A stretch of DNA of 64,000 nucleotides, taken from positions 1 to 64,000 of the forward strand of contig NW_025955111.1 in NCBI RefSeq assembly GCF_022376445.1, given 5' to 3'. Made by a program: the position numbers and the translations under genes. The notes below the pieces were generated by a model. That model was not told the DNA's origin and ran no database searches. It saw only the letters and a list, made by a program, of their open reading frames with translations. This document shows, piece after piece, positions 36,528 through 48,639 of the stretch. The stretch comes from Fomitopsis serialis. Taxonomy: Eukaryota > Basidiomycota > Agaricomycetes > Polyporales > Fomitopsidaceae. Position 1 is the first letter of the stretch, and every line of letters begins with the position of its first letter.

Positions 36528-37802
36528 ATGGCGCCTGATTCGCTCGTTCTAGTCACTGGTATCAATGGCCACATCGCTAGCGCCACAGCCGTCCGGCTCC
36601 TGGAGCAGGGTTACCGCGTGCGCGGGACCATCCGTTCACTCTCCCGCACGACATTCCTACGGAACGCCTTCGCACATTACGGGGGTCACTTCGAGATAGT
36701 AGAAGTAGCGGACATTACCGCGGAGCACGCATTCGATGATGCAATGAAGGGTACGTGAGCTTTTGTGATGTTAGTTACTGGCCTCGTACTGAGTGGATTG
36801 TTGCGAACTAGGAGTGGACGTAGTGATCCACGTCGCTTCTCCAGTACACATGGACGCTAAGAGTCCTGACGAACATGTAAGTAAGCTTAGTCGTACAGAG
36901 CTTACGCACTCATGGCCATTCAGAACATCCCCGCAGTTCAAGGATCGCTGGGTATCCTACGTTCAGCGCGTGCCGAGCCTAGCGTCACGCACTTCTGCTA
37001 CATGAGCTCGATAGTGACGCTCATCGCGACTGCCAAAGACCCCAAAACAGAGGTGATCACGCCCGACGATTGGAACGTGAAGTCGGAGGAATGGGCGCAC
37101 ACCTTGGAGCCGTCCCACCCTCGGAAAGCCTTTCATATATACTGTGGAAGTAAGGTTCGTGCCGACAAGGCATGTTGGGAGTACATACAGACGCACAAGG
37201 TAAGGGCATCGTATGCGCCACCATCTGACATCACTGGCTGAGGTCTTGATTCATATACAGCCGAACTTCACTTTCACGACGGTGCTGCCAGGGCCTACTT
37301 TCGGTCCAATTCATAATCCAGTGACGAGGCCTCCTGGAGGCGACACCTCGCTTGGCCAAGTGTACGACTTCATCGCCGTCCCACCGCGCATCAAGGATGC
37401 CTCCACGGTCGTCAATTGTAAGTACCCATCTTTCACATGTGCACAAGACGTGCTCACGATCCACGCTTAGTCCCGTTCGTCCACGTATACGACGTGGCTG
37501 ATCTGTGCGTGCAGTCTATCACGAATCCCGACGCGCACGGGAAGCGACTAGTAGCAGTGCACGAGAAGGTTGCCTTCGCTGAGATTGGGGACATCCTACG
37601 CAAGGCATACCCGGACCGCCCCGTACCGCCTGGCACAGTCGACGGTGCCTGCTTGGACTATCCGGACAGAGAGGTGATCAGGTGGGACACGTCGCTGAGC
37701 ACGGAGGTACTCGGAGGAAAGTGGAGATCACTCGAGGATGCGATAATGTCGTGCGCAGCAGACTTGGCGGAGAAGGAGAAGGGCGGGTGGGACATAGAAT
37801 AG
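36528..37802 (+). CDS. NAD(P)-dependent epimerase/reductase (extended SDR)
   Basis: Five exons (36528-36750, 36812-36876, 36924-37199, 37261-37417, 37471-37802) give 350 aa. VTGINGHIASATA is the TGxxGxxA Rossmann loop of extended SDRs. VIHVASPV is the usual beta-4 segment. The catalytic Tyr/Lys lie in YCGSK, and the product resembles dihydroflavonol-4-reductase or 3-beta-HSD-like ketoreductases of fungi. Such enzymes reduce ketones or oxidise secondary alcohols with NADP(H). A second in-frame ATG lies upstream at 36444, but the start at 36528 places the Rossmann motif at the normal distance from the N-terminus. The stop is followed within about 15 bp by dispersed-repeat copy 3. It is found only in the right arm. 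Substrate unknown. Confidence 0.9.
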
Positions 37803-37814
37803 GTGGAGTTGTAT

Positions 37815-39310
37815 ATACAGGCTACCTTGGATACACGCCGCTGTCATGATGGTCTCGCTATAATCCCTGCTCCTGACCGACACTGCCTCTGCGGAGATCG
37901 CACATCCATCACAGTCTGCATCATTGGGTCCTCGGTGAACAAGGGGAACACAATCTCAGCGGCTCCGAAAACAGCCTCTCCGCAATTCCAAAACAGCGAG
38001 TCTGAGGAGACCGCATCGACCGGCAACACATGTGAGTGCGAATGTGCGCAATCATCAGCACCCCCGATGCTGAACAAAAAGGACATCGCAAGACGAGACA
38101 CCCGCATTTACGCACCCAGACAACAATGACAGTCTGCCGTGCTCAAATGCACACGCAACTGGCCAGTACCTGCTGCTTTGAGGGTAGACTCTGCAGCCGT
38201 TCAGATGACTACTTGCTGCAGTAACGTAGTACGTGAGAGTACTACTTGATGGCCTACTCCTTCCGGACCTGACACGAAGGACAGCACGACGAGCTGACTC
38301 CGATGAGACCTCCGAAACGAGGGGTGATAGCGCAATCGCAGTGTGCACCAGTGTACATGCTTGAGCCCCTTCACAAAAGCAGCTTCGCGTCTGAGCCACT
38401 TCAAACAAGCATTCGTTGCGCAGACGGACAGACCGAGCACACCATGCGTGAACGGTATATATGTGCACTCGTGAAGTCGCACGACAGCAACTCCAACTTT
38501 GCGGCGTCGTCTCGACATTCCACACGGTCGAGTACTGTGGTCACGGTGGCCTCAAAAGGCGCGGAGGATACCATGCTGACGCTGTCTGCATCGGCATGCA
38601 GAGCAGGCGTCGCGTTGAAGACAGCCAGTGTCTCCTCGACTCGGAGACCAAATGAGGGGGCATGAACTGGTATGGAATGCTGTTTCTCTGAACCCGGGAA
38701 TCTGAGTTTGTTTACGACGTACGTGGTGATATTTTCCGTGAACCAATATGCATGTCATCAATCTCCAGGGCACGCCTGCTGACAAGCCCCCAAAATGCGG
38801 ACGTTGACGAACAAGATGCGGTATTGGAAGTCACGGTCGTTCGTTGGCCTGACAAGTAATGGAGAGCGAGCCGCGTTGTGCTTTGGTTGCGATTCACGTG
38901 TCTGATTGCGGTGTTCTCCGTTGCTCGATGGCAGTGGCTTTTGCGCAGTGAATCAGCTGTGACTGGGGTGGTGGGTGCGCTGAGCAAGTCGGTCGACACG
39001 GTTGACTGAGCGCTCGCTTCCGCGCCTCGAGGCAGCGAGCGCTGAAGATCACATCGCTACTGAACCCCGCGCGTAAGCGATTACCACACAAGTTTGCCTC
39101 CGCACTTATTCGTCACTCACCCTAGACACCACCATCACCCTGGCCCGCGACTTCGACTGGCTTCATGTACCGCCTCGAACTGTCACGAGTGTTTCCTGCG
39201 CACTTCGCGTCTCTTCTGGAGTCCGAAGCGAGTTGACGAATCTGGGAGAGGTGGAACGAGACGGTGTGAATAGCCTCAGGCTACGAGAAAAGAAAACATA
39301 CCGTAAGAAT
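37815..39310 (-). repeat. Dispersed repeat, copy 3
   Basis: Inverted relative to copies 1 and 2. It shares all landmark segments of copy 2 and extends from just after the epimerase stop to the upstream flank of gene X. It contains both the 3' third missing from copy 1 and the 5' part shared by all three. Confidence 0.65.
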
Positions 39311-39855
39311 TTACCACCACATCTGCAGTGACTTTTGAAGTGCTTACACACAGGAACACAGCAGTGGCGGCCTGTTCGTCTACACGGGTGTTCAGTGGTC
39401 GCACCGCTCGTCATCTGCGCCGCCCTTTGCCAGCAGGTTCGCAAGCCGGCCGACTTCTCGCTGTGAGCATGTGATATATCCGTTCGTACTCTGTCAACAC
39501 GAAAATCCCTGGCAGATGGCTGAAAAAATGGCCAAAGGCGGCCAGGTTGCGCCTGGCTGCACAGACGACTTGCAGAGCGCGTATATGCGCTTTTCAAGAG
39601 GTCTGTGCGACCAGGCCTGTACTGCCGTGTGCTTATATGGTGCGTGTGATGTTAATTATGCTGTGCTGCTCATTGGGAGTGCGGGGGAAGATGGGGGGAG
39701 GAGACAACCCGCAAAACGAACGACCCCCGTCCTCCCAATTAGGAAAGCACTCCGCACTTCACACTTCACTTGTTCACTAACGTGACTTTGTTGAATGCAA
39801 ACCTTAATCGCGTTGAATGCGACAAACAACGCGCAAACAACGCGCCCCACGCCAG

Positions 39856-39890
39856 TATATATACGGCCGCCCGCCGCGGGGTATAAATAC
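39856..39890 (+). promoter_or_regulatory. Tandem TATA boxes of gene X (right)
   Basis: TATATATA (39856-39863) and GTATAAATAC (39881-39890), separated by a GC-rich run, followed by a long C/T-rich leader to the ATG at 39998. The element is nearly identical to that of the left copy. Confidence 0.65.
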
Positions 39891-39997
39891 AGCTGCCCCG
39901 CCCTCCCTTCCCCCCATCAGCGGTCCCTCGCACATCGCCTCTCGAGACTCACTCTCAGCCTCTCACTCTCTCAACCTCACTCTCTTACTCTCTCACC

Positions 39998-41163
39998 ATG
40001 CGCTTCTTCAAGCTGCTTGCGGAGGTCTCTGTCGGCGTCGGCACCCTCCTCAGTGGTTACTGCCCCGAAGACGGCGGCGCCCAGCCATTCAGGCCTCCCG
40101 CCGGCATCGACAGGGCTTGCGCCGCCTGGGGCAAGACCGTTGATGCAGTTTTCAACCCCGTCGGGTACGTTGCGCTCCCCCTGGTCGCCCTCGAACATCC
40201 TAACATTATTTCTTATTTTTGCCAGACTCGGACACACGTTGCTTCGCATCAAGGACGGTTCGTTCAACACGGGTTGGGATGGCACACTCATTGGGATGTG
40301 GCGAAGGTGCGTGCTCGTGTCTTGCAGCGGCGTCCGCTCCCTAACCCCTGCTCGTCGTACAGCGGTCAACTCGCCCCCTCCGACGAAGACTGGTCCCCGG
40401 ACCTCTCCTTCGTGAACGGTACGACCAACATCGACATCGGTTACATCGATCCTGGGAGTCCGCCTGGTTCCGGAGCGCTACCTGAGGCGCGCAAGACACC
40501 AAGCGGATACACCGGTACTAAGGACATCATTCTCGCCCCCTGCATCATCTGCTCCTCTCTTCGCGATGCACCTTCGCCCACGGACGACGACTACGCGACC
40601 ATCGCCGGCGGCGACATCCGTGTCGAGATCATTCGCGAATGGCCCGCCAACTCGAAGCCCGCGGAGGACATGCTTCGTACTGTCATGCTCCTCTCTTTGG
40701 TTATCGGGGGCCATATTTTGGCCGCGATGATCGCTCACGACCCTCATAACGTCGTCGAAACGCACGTCTTTCCATTCATCGGACGCTGCGTACGCCGGGT
40801 GGTCCACGTTTGGAACATGCCGTGGACCAGCAGCGGGAGGATCTTCATCACGACGAGCGACGGCAACGAGTGGGTGGTAAGTCTCCATAAGCCTCATCGC
40901 TGTTCCCACCCGCTAACATCCTCGACAGCTGCTGGACGACCTTGTGAACGCTGAGTTCATCTTAGTAGTCGAGGACGAGCCGGATCACGTGGTACGTTTC
41001 GATCGCTCAATGTTTCACAGTAGGAGGCTGATGACAATATATACAGGACCCGGCACCTCTCTGGAACCGCGACATGCGCATTCCTACCTCCGGCCCTCGT
41101 CAGACCCGTCGCGGTCAGAAGAAGGCCTCGAAGAAGTCGAAGGGCTCGAAGCGGGGCGCATGA
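39998..41163 (+). CDS. Gene X, unrecognised five-exon protein (right copy)
   Basis: Exons 39998-40164, 40226-40306, 40363-40876, 40929-40991 and 41047-41163 give 313 aa with the frame intact. The hydrophobic N-terminus (residues 1-20) may be a signal peptide. FNTGWDGTLIGMW and NGTTNIDIGYIDPG follow, then a CIIC pair and a membrane-like helix (TVMLLSLVIGGHILAAMIA) around residue 210. SSGRIFITTSDGNEWV and FILVVEDEPDHV precede a basic, repetitive tail (KKASKKSKGSKRGA) that could bind nucleic acid or acidic lipids. I know no family with this layout. It is kept in both arms with almost no change, and its promoter and leader are also conserved, which argues that the product matters or that the copies were recently homogenised. 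Confidence 0.8.
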
Positions 41164-42299
41164 GCTTCTGGTACGTCCCCTCGCCCCTCATCCCTCCTCG
41201 CGCGTCTGACCGTCCACACACAGCTCCGCTCCGCATCGTTCTCCACCCAGCCTATCTGTATCGATATCTCTCTCTCGGGTCGCCCTGTAGCGTTCTAGTC
41301 TCCCTGGGATCTGGTCTTTCCTCGTGGTTCCGTCCTGTCCTTCCTTCTTCTACTATACTGGGATCCGATGGCCGGCGAGCCTCAGAGCACCGATGCCCCC
41401 GCGTGTTCTGAGGTTCGTCGATCGTCGGGGCGGGTCAGGCGAGCGGAGGGGCATTCCGCGAGTCTGGCTTGCAATCCCTACACCTTCTTCCTTCCCATCT
41501 CATCTCATCTTACCTTTTACTATTTCTTTCTCTGGTTCCTCTTCTTTTCGGTTGGGGTTTTGGTTATCTCGTCGTACTCGGGTTCTCAGTCTTGTATATT
41601 GGCGTCTTACATTGGGCTCGTGTTTCTGGGACTTGGATGTGGATTCGTACAGGACTAGTTGGGTATCTTTGTGGTCACACCGTCGACTCGTAGCATGGTC
41701 ATATTCTTATGGAATATTTATGGTTTGGTCTTCCCTGCATCTCGATGCGAGTCAGCTCGTACAGTGTGATCTTGAACAACATCGGTGATATCAAACAACA
41801 ACAGACCAGATAGCATCAGCTGGCCTCACGTCTTCTATGTATGCTCAGCCGACTAATATTTGTTCATGGATAGGACATCAACGCCACCGAGGAATCTCAT
41901 AATGCCCCCCTCTATCTCCAAGCAATCACTCCGGCGTGAGCGTCGTGATCCCCAAAGCCCTCAGCCCCACCAGCGTAGGCAACACCTTTGTTTTCGCTGG
42001 CACTACGCACGTTCTTCAACGAGTTGCGGCCCATACCAAGGTTTTCGCGACAGCGGTCGCCAAAGAGGAGTGACATCGTGTTGAAGCATGAAGGAGGATC
42101 GGCTCGCGTCAGGTGGCTATGCAGGCTGCATGCTATCGGAGTGTTGCTTTGGCATAGATTGTGACTCTCAGTACTCCTACTGTACAGGGGGAAGTGATTC
42201 AAGTAGAAATTGTGAACGTCGAACCGCATACGTTTAAGGAGGTGGTAGGCCATGTCGAGCTTGCGAGGAGCACACCGTATCCGGTCAGTGCGGTCGCCC

Positions 42300-43661
42300 T
42301 CAGAACTGAAGGAGGTCTGGGGTGTACATAGCGGCCAGCATGCCACCAGCGACAATATACCCCAAGTCACCGTTGGACTGGATATCGAAGACGCCCGTTA
42401 GAATCCGCAATATATGACAGATCGGAGAACCCACGTTGAACTTCCGCTCGCAGTCCTGAGGGGTGCCGACATCGAGCGTCCCCAGCTGCCAGATCATGTG
42501 CAGCGCGCAGCCGCCGACGCCGATGACGAAGTACGGCAGAGGCATGCCGGTCTCCGCGCCGGCGTACGCGAGGGTGCCGACGAACACCGCGCCGAAGAGA
42601 CTGAGGATAGGTTTGACGTACGCGCCGAAGAGGAGCGCCGTCGACTTGACACCAGCCTCGACGTCATCTTTCCGGTCCTGCAATCGTCGGATGGTCAGCA
42701 GGCCGGCAGCAAAGCGTATTCGTGATGGATATACAAACCTGGCAGGCGTAGATGGTATCGTAGAAGATGGTCCAGCTGCAGACACGTGTGAGACCAACCC
42801 TGTGTTCAGGCGACGTAGCAGGCTGTAACGCACCAGAATGTGCCAAATGTCAACGTCCACATGGGGATAGACCTAATATCTTCCGGTCTGGTCATCAGCC
42901 ATGCCGTCGGCAGACCCCAGTTCATTGCCAGTCCTGTCGTCCAATCAGTACTTGCTTGAACATCCGACGGCGATTGAAACATACCTAGCCAGGCCTGGGG
43001 CCAGTTCGTGACGCGCTTCATGAGCGGGTACAGAGCGTGCAACGGAAACACGCCGAACATCCCGCACAAAAAGCTACCCCGTGTAATTGGTCAGTGAGGG
43101 GCGCTCGTTCGTAAGATAGACGGTGCGCTTACGCCGTACGGTTCACCAGGGTCAACATCCACACGAAGACCCCAACCTGCGCCAGAAGGAAGACCGTCGC
43201 CTGGAAGACCGTGACCGCGCCCGAGGCAATGGGTCTGGTCTTGGTCCGCTCTATACCAGAACACGTCAGCCGGAGCAGCTAGAAGTGAAGAGACATGGCA
43301 CTTACCGACTTGACGGTCGAAATCACGGTCACAGATGTCGTTGATAGTGCAAGCTGCGCTGTGAAGGAGCGTGCTCCCGAGCAGGAACGCGGTCGTGTAC
43401 TGCACGAACGTCGTTAGATCCGGGGGGTGCCCGCGCGTACCCAGGAGGTATCCCCATACTGCATGATCAAGATGAGTATGGAATCCATAGGCAAAGACCA
43501 CCGAATGTAAGCGTACCGCATGGCCAGAATACCAGTATGGAACCCGAGGGGAACTTGTGCATGCGTGCCAACTCCCAGTAGAGTCTCCATTGCGGCTTGA
43601 GGGCGGCACTGGGGCTCTGCTTGTTAAGCAGGGGCGTCGTGGAGTGGGCTGGTGCGGACAT
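42300..43661 (-). CDS. UbiA-family aromatic prenyltransferase 2
   Basis: Multi-exon gene with the same layout as UbiA1, about 320 aa. It starts MSAPAHSTTPLLNKQSP at 43661; an alternative ATG 24 bp upstream is less like the paralogue. The first Asp-rich motif is NDICDRDFD and the second DTIYACQDRKDD. MNWGLPTAWL, NWPQAWLG and GVKSTALLFG match UbiA1, and the C-terminus ends YTPDLLQF. All the metal-binding Asp residues expected of an active prenyltransferase are present. The two UbiA proteins are clearly paralogous but well diverged, so they may prefer different prenyl lengths or aromatic acceptors. It lies just downstream of the right gene X, in a 6.8-kb stretch missing from the left arm. The pathway role is inferred. 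Confidence 0.88.
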
Positions 43662-43700
43662 GTTTTGCACAACTTGAATGCACATTACTCGTCACCGTCT

Positions 43701-43710
43701 GCTTATAAGT
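43701..43710 (-). promoter_or_regulatory. TATA box of UbiA2
   Basis: CTTATAAG (self-complementary) about 45 bp upstream of the ATG at 43661, comparable to the spacing at UbiA1. Confidence 0.45.
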
Positions 43711-45900
43711 GAGCTGGATCGTGCGCTTGATACTGGCCAAAGGCCTTGCAACCGCCGTCGTCCAGTAAGGAAGTTTTGGACACACGACAGTCCGCGCTCC
43801 TCCGGATGTTGTGGAGCTTCGCCTCGGAAGCCATGGGCTGTGACGCCTGTTGGATTGGTACTTTGCAAAAGAGTACCGCTGGCGTCCTCGGTTCTGGCTA
43901 CGGCAATTGCACGTATGGTGGCAAGGCTCGGACGCTGTTTGAACATCCGTGCGAGCGCATTCGAGGCGTACCGCAGTCTCCGAATCCATGTCCGCCGTTG
44001 ACGTGCTCCGTTCGAACCATTCACTTCGTTGGTTTTAAAGTGAGGATTACCCCGGAAGGAACGACAACACCCGAATGCCCAACGTGCGACGACACAGATG
44101 AGCGGTAGGACATATCACTCAAGTTCACGCCCACGTCGGGCGCGCGCCAGATGCAACAATCAGATTCCTTCAGCCACTGCATAGATAACCCTGAAAGCTG
44201 GAGGTGGGTCAGATAGATGTGCTGCTAGAAGCTGATATCGGACGTACAGTAGCAGCTACACCGTGTGCGGCCCTTTACTCAACTAGGCAGTTGACGTCTT
44301 TGTTGAGATGATCGGATCTGAATGGCAGGAGTATGTGCGGAACTACGACGAGAGAATGCAACTTACGGGGGTAACATCATCTGTCGGGCGAGGCGCGGTG
44401 GCGTTGTCTATTCTCAATTGTGGGAGCAATAATCAGTGACCAGCGTCGCGTCAGAGATTTCTCCCGTTCTTCGTGCCCCGTGTCTTCAGACACATTGGCC
44501 ATGTATTAGAACCGCCGATGTATATTTCGAAACCTGCTCTTCCAATCCCCCATGTAAGAGCATACGAAACGAAGGAATCATGACTGAAAGTCCTAAGCGT
44601 CAAAAGTCCAGACGCACCGGCTGTTCGGCGCATGGATTTGATATCCCAAATCCAGTAGTGACGAGTACACGAACTCCACCCTGTAGTTAATTTGAAGGGA
44701 TGTCTTGACACGTTGAGAGAAGCCTTCCGAGCAACTTCCGAGTCCGATGTCGTCGAAACGTCCAGGTGCCGAAGCAAGGGTACGTCGGTACGGAAGTGCC
44801 TGGTACAACATCAGAGAAGCAGGAGAGACGATGTCACGGTAGCTCACATGGCGATCCTCTGCTCACAGTCCGATTTTTGCGGGGGTTGTCGAGCTGGCGC
44901 AAATGTTCGTCAACGCTCCGTGTCCCGTCAAGAGGCTATCCAGCCTATCCAGCCAGCAAACATGTTGGGTTCAGCGCAAGATCGCAGAGGTGAGCTGGTG
45001 AACGTCGAGAGGAAACCAGCGGCATCGCCGTTTTGGTCAGCGCCGAAGTTTTTCCGTCCCTTCTAGCCGCTCCTCCTCTCCTCCTCCTCCTCCTCCTCCG
45101 GGTGTCCCTCCTAGCCGCAACGAGTCGAACGACGTCCTCCTCCTGCTACATACTGGCAGCCGCAACGACAGCCTCTCTCGCCGTGCACGAATGCAGACAC
45201 AATGCGGGCATATTGGTTGCAGTGCCAACGAATATACCTTCTACTATTCCGCCGCTCAATGTCCAGACTAGCTGACGCACACATTCGACTCAGCTCGTGC
45301 CACCTCCGAAACGTCCCTTCATCCCTCAGGCGAGTCCTCGCAGTCTTCCTCGAATCACGTACCATTAAACGCATCGCTGTTAAAAGCCTTCCACGACCTT
45401 GGGCTGGACGAGAGACACACTACCAGTGCGCTGTCTCAGTTCCACGGCGATAAGCACCTCTGCCTGTTCACTAAGCTCTAAGTATCATGTACATGGGTGC
45501 CGGGTATTGACCTCCTGGCGCCGATCGGAGTCGATAGAAGAGCTAGTACTAGGTGAGCCTATCTCATCGTAACCGTCCACCGCATGTTCACCGTCGGCGC
45601 TGTTTCTTGCGAGGTATGTCACCCCCGATATACGATAGCTGGAAACCTCACATCATTGACAATCGGGACACGTTCTTCGACACTGGCCGTAGGGCTACCA
45701 GGAGATCACACACCATTCGCTCGACGTGAGACACTCGACCTTCGACCATTCTTCCTCAGAAGCTTCAACTTCTGATCGCGGCGCAGGTCAGTGAGGTAGT
45801 ATATCTGCATTAACATGGCACGCCGCTGCTGATGGCCCTGAACACGCCGACGCATACACGCTAGAATAGAGTCTATGGGACTGGAGCCTACTACTCGTCG
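43711..45900. other. Intergenic, nothing recognised
   Basis: Several open frames of 80-120 codons on both strands (for example 43692-44024, 44451-44777, 44692-45066), but none shows a motif, splice pattern or copy elsewhere. A TCC-repeat tract at about 45067-45105 is simple sequence. Confidence 0.45.
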
Positions 45901-45929
45901 ATTGAATCCTTCAGCAGGACATCATGATA

Positions 45930-46440
45930 GCGACCGCACTCGGTTCATGTACCAACACACGATTGTTGGCCAGCACGGCTCGCTGCCTCTGGTGACCACT
46001 CGATCCGACCACCACTGCGACGTCCCTCATATTCGCTAGGTGCGGAAATATGCTCATTGCGCGACCCAGCGTCCGATCGTACACCGTGGTGGTGGTCCAA
46101 CATGCGAGGTGCTCGACCCACCAAACCAACAGTAGTAGGTGCGTCTACACCTTCCTTGGCCTCTCCAGCGATACTTTCTCGGTCCCACACGTCCGAGCAC
46201 TGGCGGAGTCGTTGGCGTGCTTAGGGTCAGTAACGGGCGACGGGTATCACATCTTGATCCTCCGAGGCTCGATGTATTGCCAGTAGATGGCTTCGAGCAA
46301 CTCGTGTATTATCCTACATAATGGGAAACATCCTTCACGAGCCTTACCCCGAGGACAAGTCGTTCATGCGCGTGTTCTCTGTTATTAGAACAGTATAATG
46401 CGGCCGGCCAGGCACCAATCTGGCAATCATTAGGCACAGT
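45930..46440 (+). pseudogene. Truncated duplicate of the LRR/F-box gene
   Basis: 46270-46400 resembles 47715-47850 of the next gene (shared TTCGAGCAACTC / CTCGAGCGACTC, then CCCGAGGACAAG and GTTCATGC). The frame is broken here. It is a partial tandem copy of the C-terminal half. Confidence 0.55.
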
Positions 46441-46779
46441 ATGGCGAAAGAAATGCCTACCATGGCCCGACATATCCTTACGGACGTTCTCCTCATAGGC
46501 CTGAAGGAATGGAAAAATGACAATGGGCGTACGCGCCCTGGCGCCTCTTATTACTGTGCACCGTGCTTAGTAAGCGTTTGTAGCATCGTGACGCGACCTT
46601 CAGCTTCAGAATCAAAGGCGACCGCCAACAGTCTGGGAGCCGCTCCTTCAGCCTGCCGGCACTCCCACCCGGGATCCCATAGATATAGCGAGACTGGTAC
46701 GATTTCTTCGAGGGGTCTATCGACCATGACTGTTATACTCATGCAGCCCTACAGGCACTGCTGTCTGAGAAGGCGGTGT

Positions 46780-48530
46780 GATGGCCTCTGAGCTCAGGCT
46801 GGATGGCATCCGCATTCCATCGCCCCTTCCCGATGATGTCGACATGCGATACACCCTCTTTCACGCCTCTATGGCTCCGCGGACCTGGATCATATTCAAG
46901 ATCGGATACTTCCTCAACCTGGAATCCCGATCAATAGGATTCCCGATGAACTGCTCGCGGAAATCCTGCAGATCGTGTGGGGCGACTGTCCTCCTCACTG
47001 GTCTTTCGTCACCATACTACTGATCTGCCGCCACTGGTACTTCACTGCGGTCTCCTCTCCGACCCTTTGGACTGAGGTCACGACCAGTATGCCGCTCCCG
47101 GTCCTCGAGACCTGCTTGCGCCGATCGCATGGGGCAAGCCTTTCGCTTACTACACCAGTTGCGTGCACGGCCGTTTCCCACAATGCCCGGCTCCTGAACG
47201 TACTCGCTCCGCATTTCGACCGACTCGTGGATCTGTATACATACAGCTTTCAACCCTATGTCGAGCATCGTATGGAGCAGCTATCTTCTCTCGTCATCGA
47301 TGACACGCTGCCGCCGGACACTGCGCCGACGAGTCCTTGGCCCGGAGTCATTGCCATCCGCGGCGATCGTTTTCCAAAGCTGGAATGCCTGACGCTCCGC
47401 GCGATCGAACCAGTAGCGAGCATCGTCGATGCGCACTCATTGACATCGCTCACTCTGGAGGATCTATGGTATGAGACATGGAGCGGATACCTCGACTTAC
47501 TCAAAGGCTGTCCAGCTCTGGAGGATCTCACACTGATTCCCTCGAAACCGAGTCAAGGGCTGTCGCTACCGTCGGTCGCCGACCCATCGTTTCCATGCGG
47601 CATCTCCGACAACTCAATTTCAGGGACTTCCGTGAACGCGGGGGCATATCATATCTTCTTGCGCATCTCGCTCTCCCGTCCCGGTTGAAATCGACATCAA
47701 CATCGACATGGACTCCAACTTCGATGAGGATGACCTCGAGCGACTCACGCATAACCCTAGCTTATGGAAAACGTCCTTCGCGAGCGTTATTCCCGAGGAC
47801 AAGACGTTCATGCCCGTATTCTCTGCGATTCGAACAGTAACAGCGATGATCAGCGATGATCGTCTGGAAGTATTGGCATCCGCGCTGAAAGAGCCTTCCG
47901 CTGGTACTCAGTCGGTCACTTATTCATGCGCCTTAGGACATCTGTTCAATACAGCACGTCTTCATTCACGGTCATGCACGACCTGGGCACGGTGTTTCCC
48001 CATCGCTTACGGCGCTGCACATCTACGTGAAGGGTCATGAGAACTATGATGATCCCTTCGGATCCGGTTTTCATAGCTCAGCTACCAGGAACTGGAAGAG
48101 GCTCTACACCCTGTTCCCACGAATTCAAGACCTCTACGCTGGTGGTCCAAATGCGCCTTTTTTGCGTTCCTACCTAGCCTCAGCCGCCGTGATGTGCATT
48201 GCACCATTCGTCCTTGCCGTGGCCCAAGCTGACGCAGATCACATTCGAGAACACTGCGACGAAAGAGGAGCCAAACGAGTCGGACGCGATCGCGGAGTCC
48301 ATCATCACCACCATGTGTAACCGTCGAGATGCTGTCTTGGGGGAACGCTTGCAATGTCTTACCCTGCTGTTTCCAGAGCAGCCGCTCAATTTGTACACAG
48401 GCATGTCCCTGATGAAGTTGTGGGGGGTGACGGAACAGCTCGTCTGTACAGTGGGCGGGCGAACTGTGAATAATGGGCATCCGGGGCGGGACATCCCAGC
48501 CGCGGTCGATATACGTACAAGTACGTGAGT
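46780..48530 (+). pseudogene. F-box/LRR-type protein gene, frame-disrupted
   Basis: An F-box-like start, INRIPDELLAEILQIVWGDC (about 46930-46990), leads into LICRHWYFTAVSSPTLWTEV, the standard continuation in basidiomycete F-box proteins. Leu-rich strands follow (FPKLECLTLR, LTSLTLEDLW, CPALEDLTLIP). Near 47545 the reading has to change frame to continue with MRHLRQLNFRDF and LERLTHNPSLWKTSF, and again near 47985 to reach LTALHIYVKG. No introns explain these shifts. It differs from the 4372/49044 family in sequence. Either a pseudogene or a gene with sequencing indels. Probably not part of the pathway. Confidence 0.6.
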
Positions 48531-48639
48531 GCCGGAGCAATGTGAGTGTCAGGCGTAGTTGGATAGGGTGAATCAAGTAGGGACCAGCAATACACATCTT
48601 CCTTCTTTTCTTTTCTATATCTCATCGTACTGATCGTTG

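Larger units (their letters stand above)
38280..41800. repeat. Inverted duplication, block 2, right arm
   Basis: Reverse-orientation partner of 6465-10215, containing the right gene X and repeat copy 3. Confidence 0.8.

Noticed and set aside
45033..45275. Leu/Thr-rich open frame near a TCC repeat
   Set aside because: Simple-sequence driven, no conservation or splice support.
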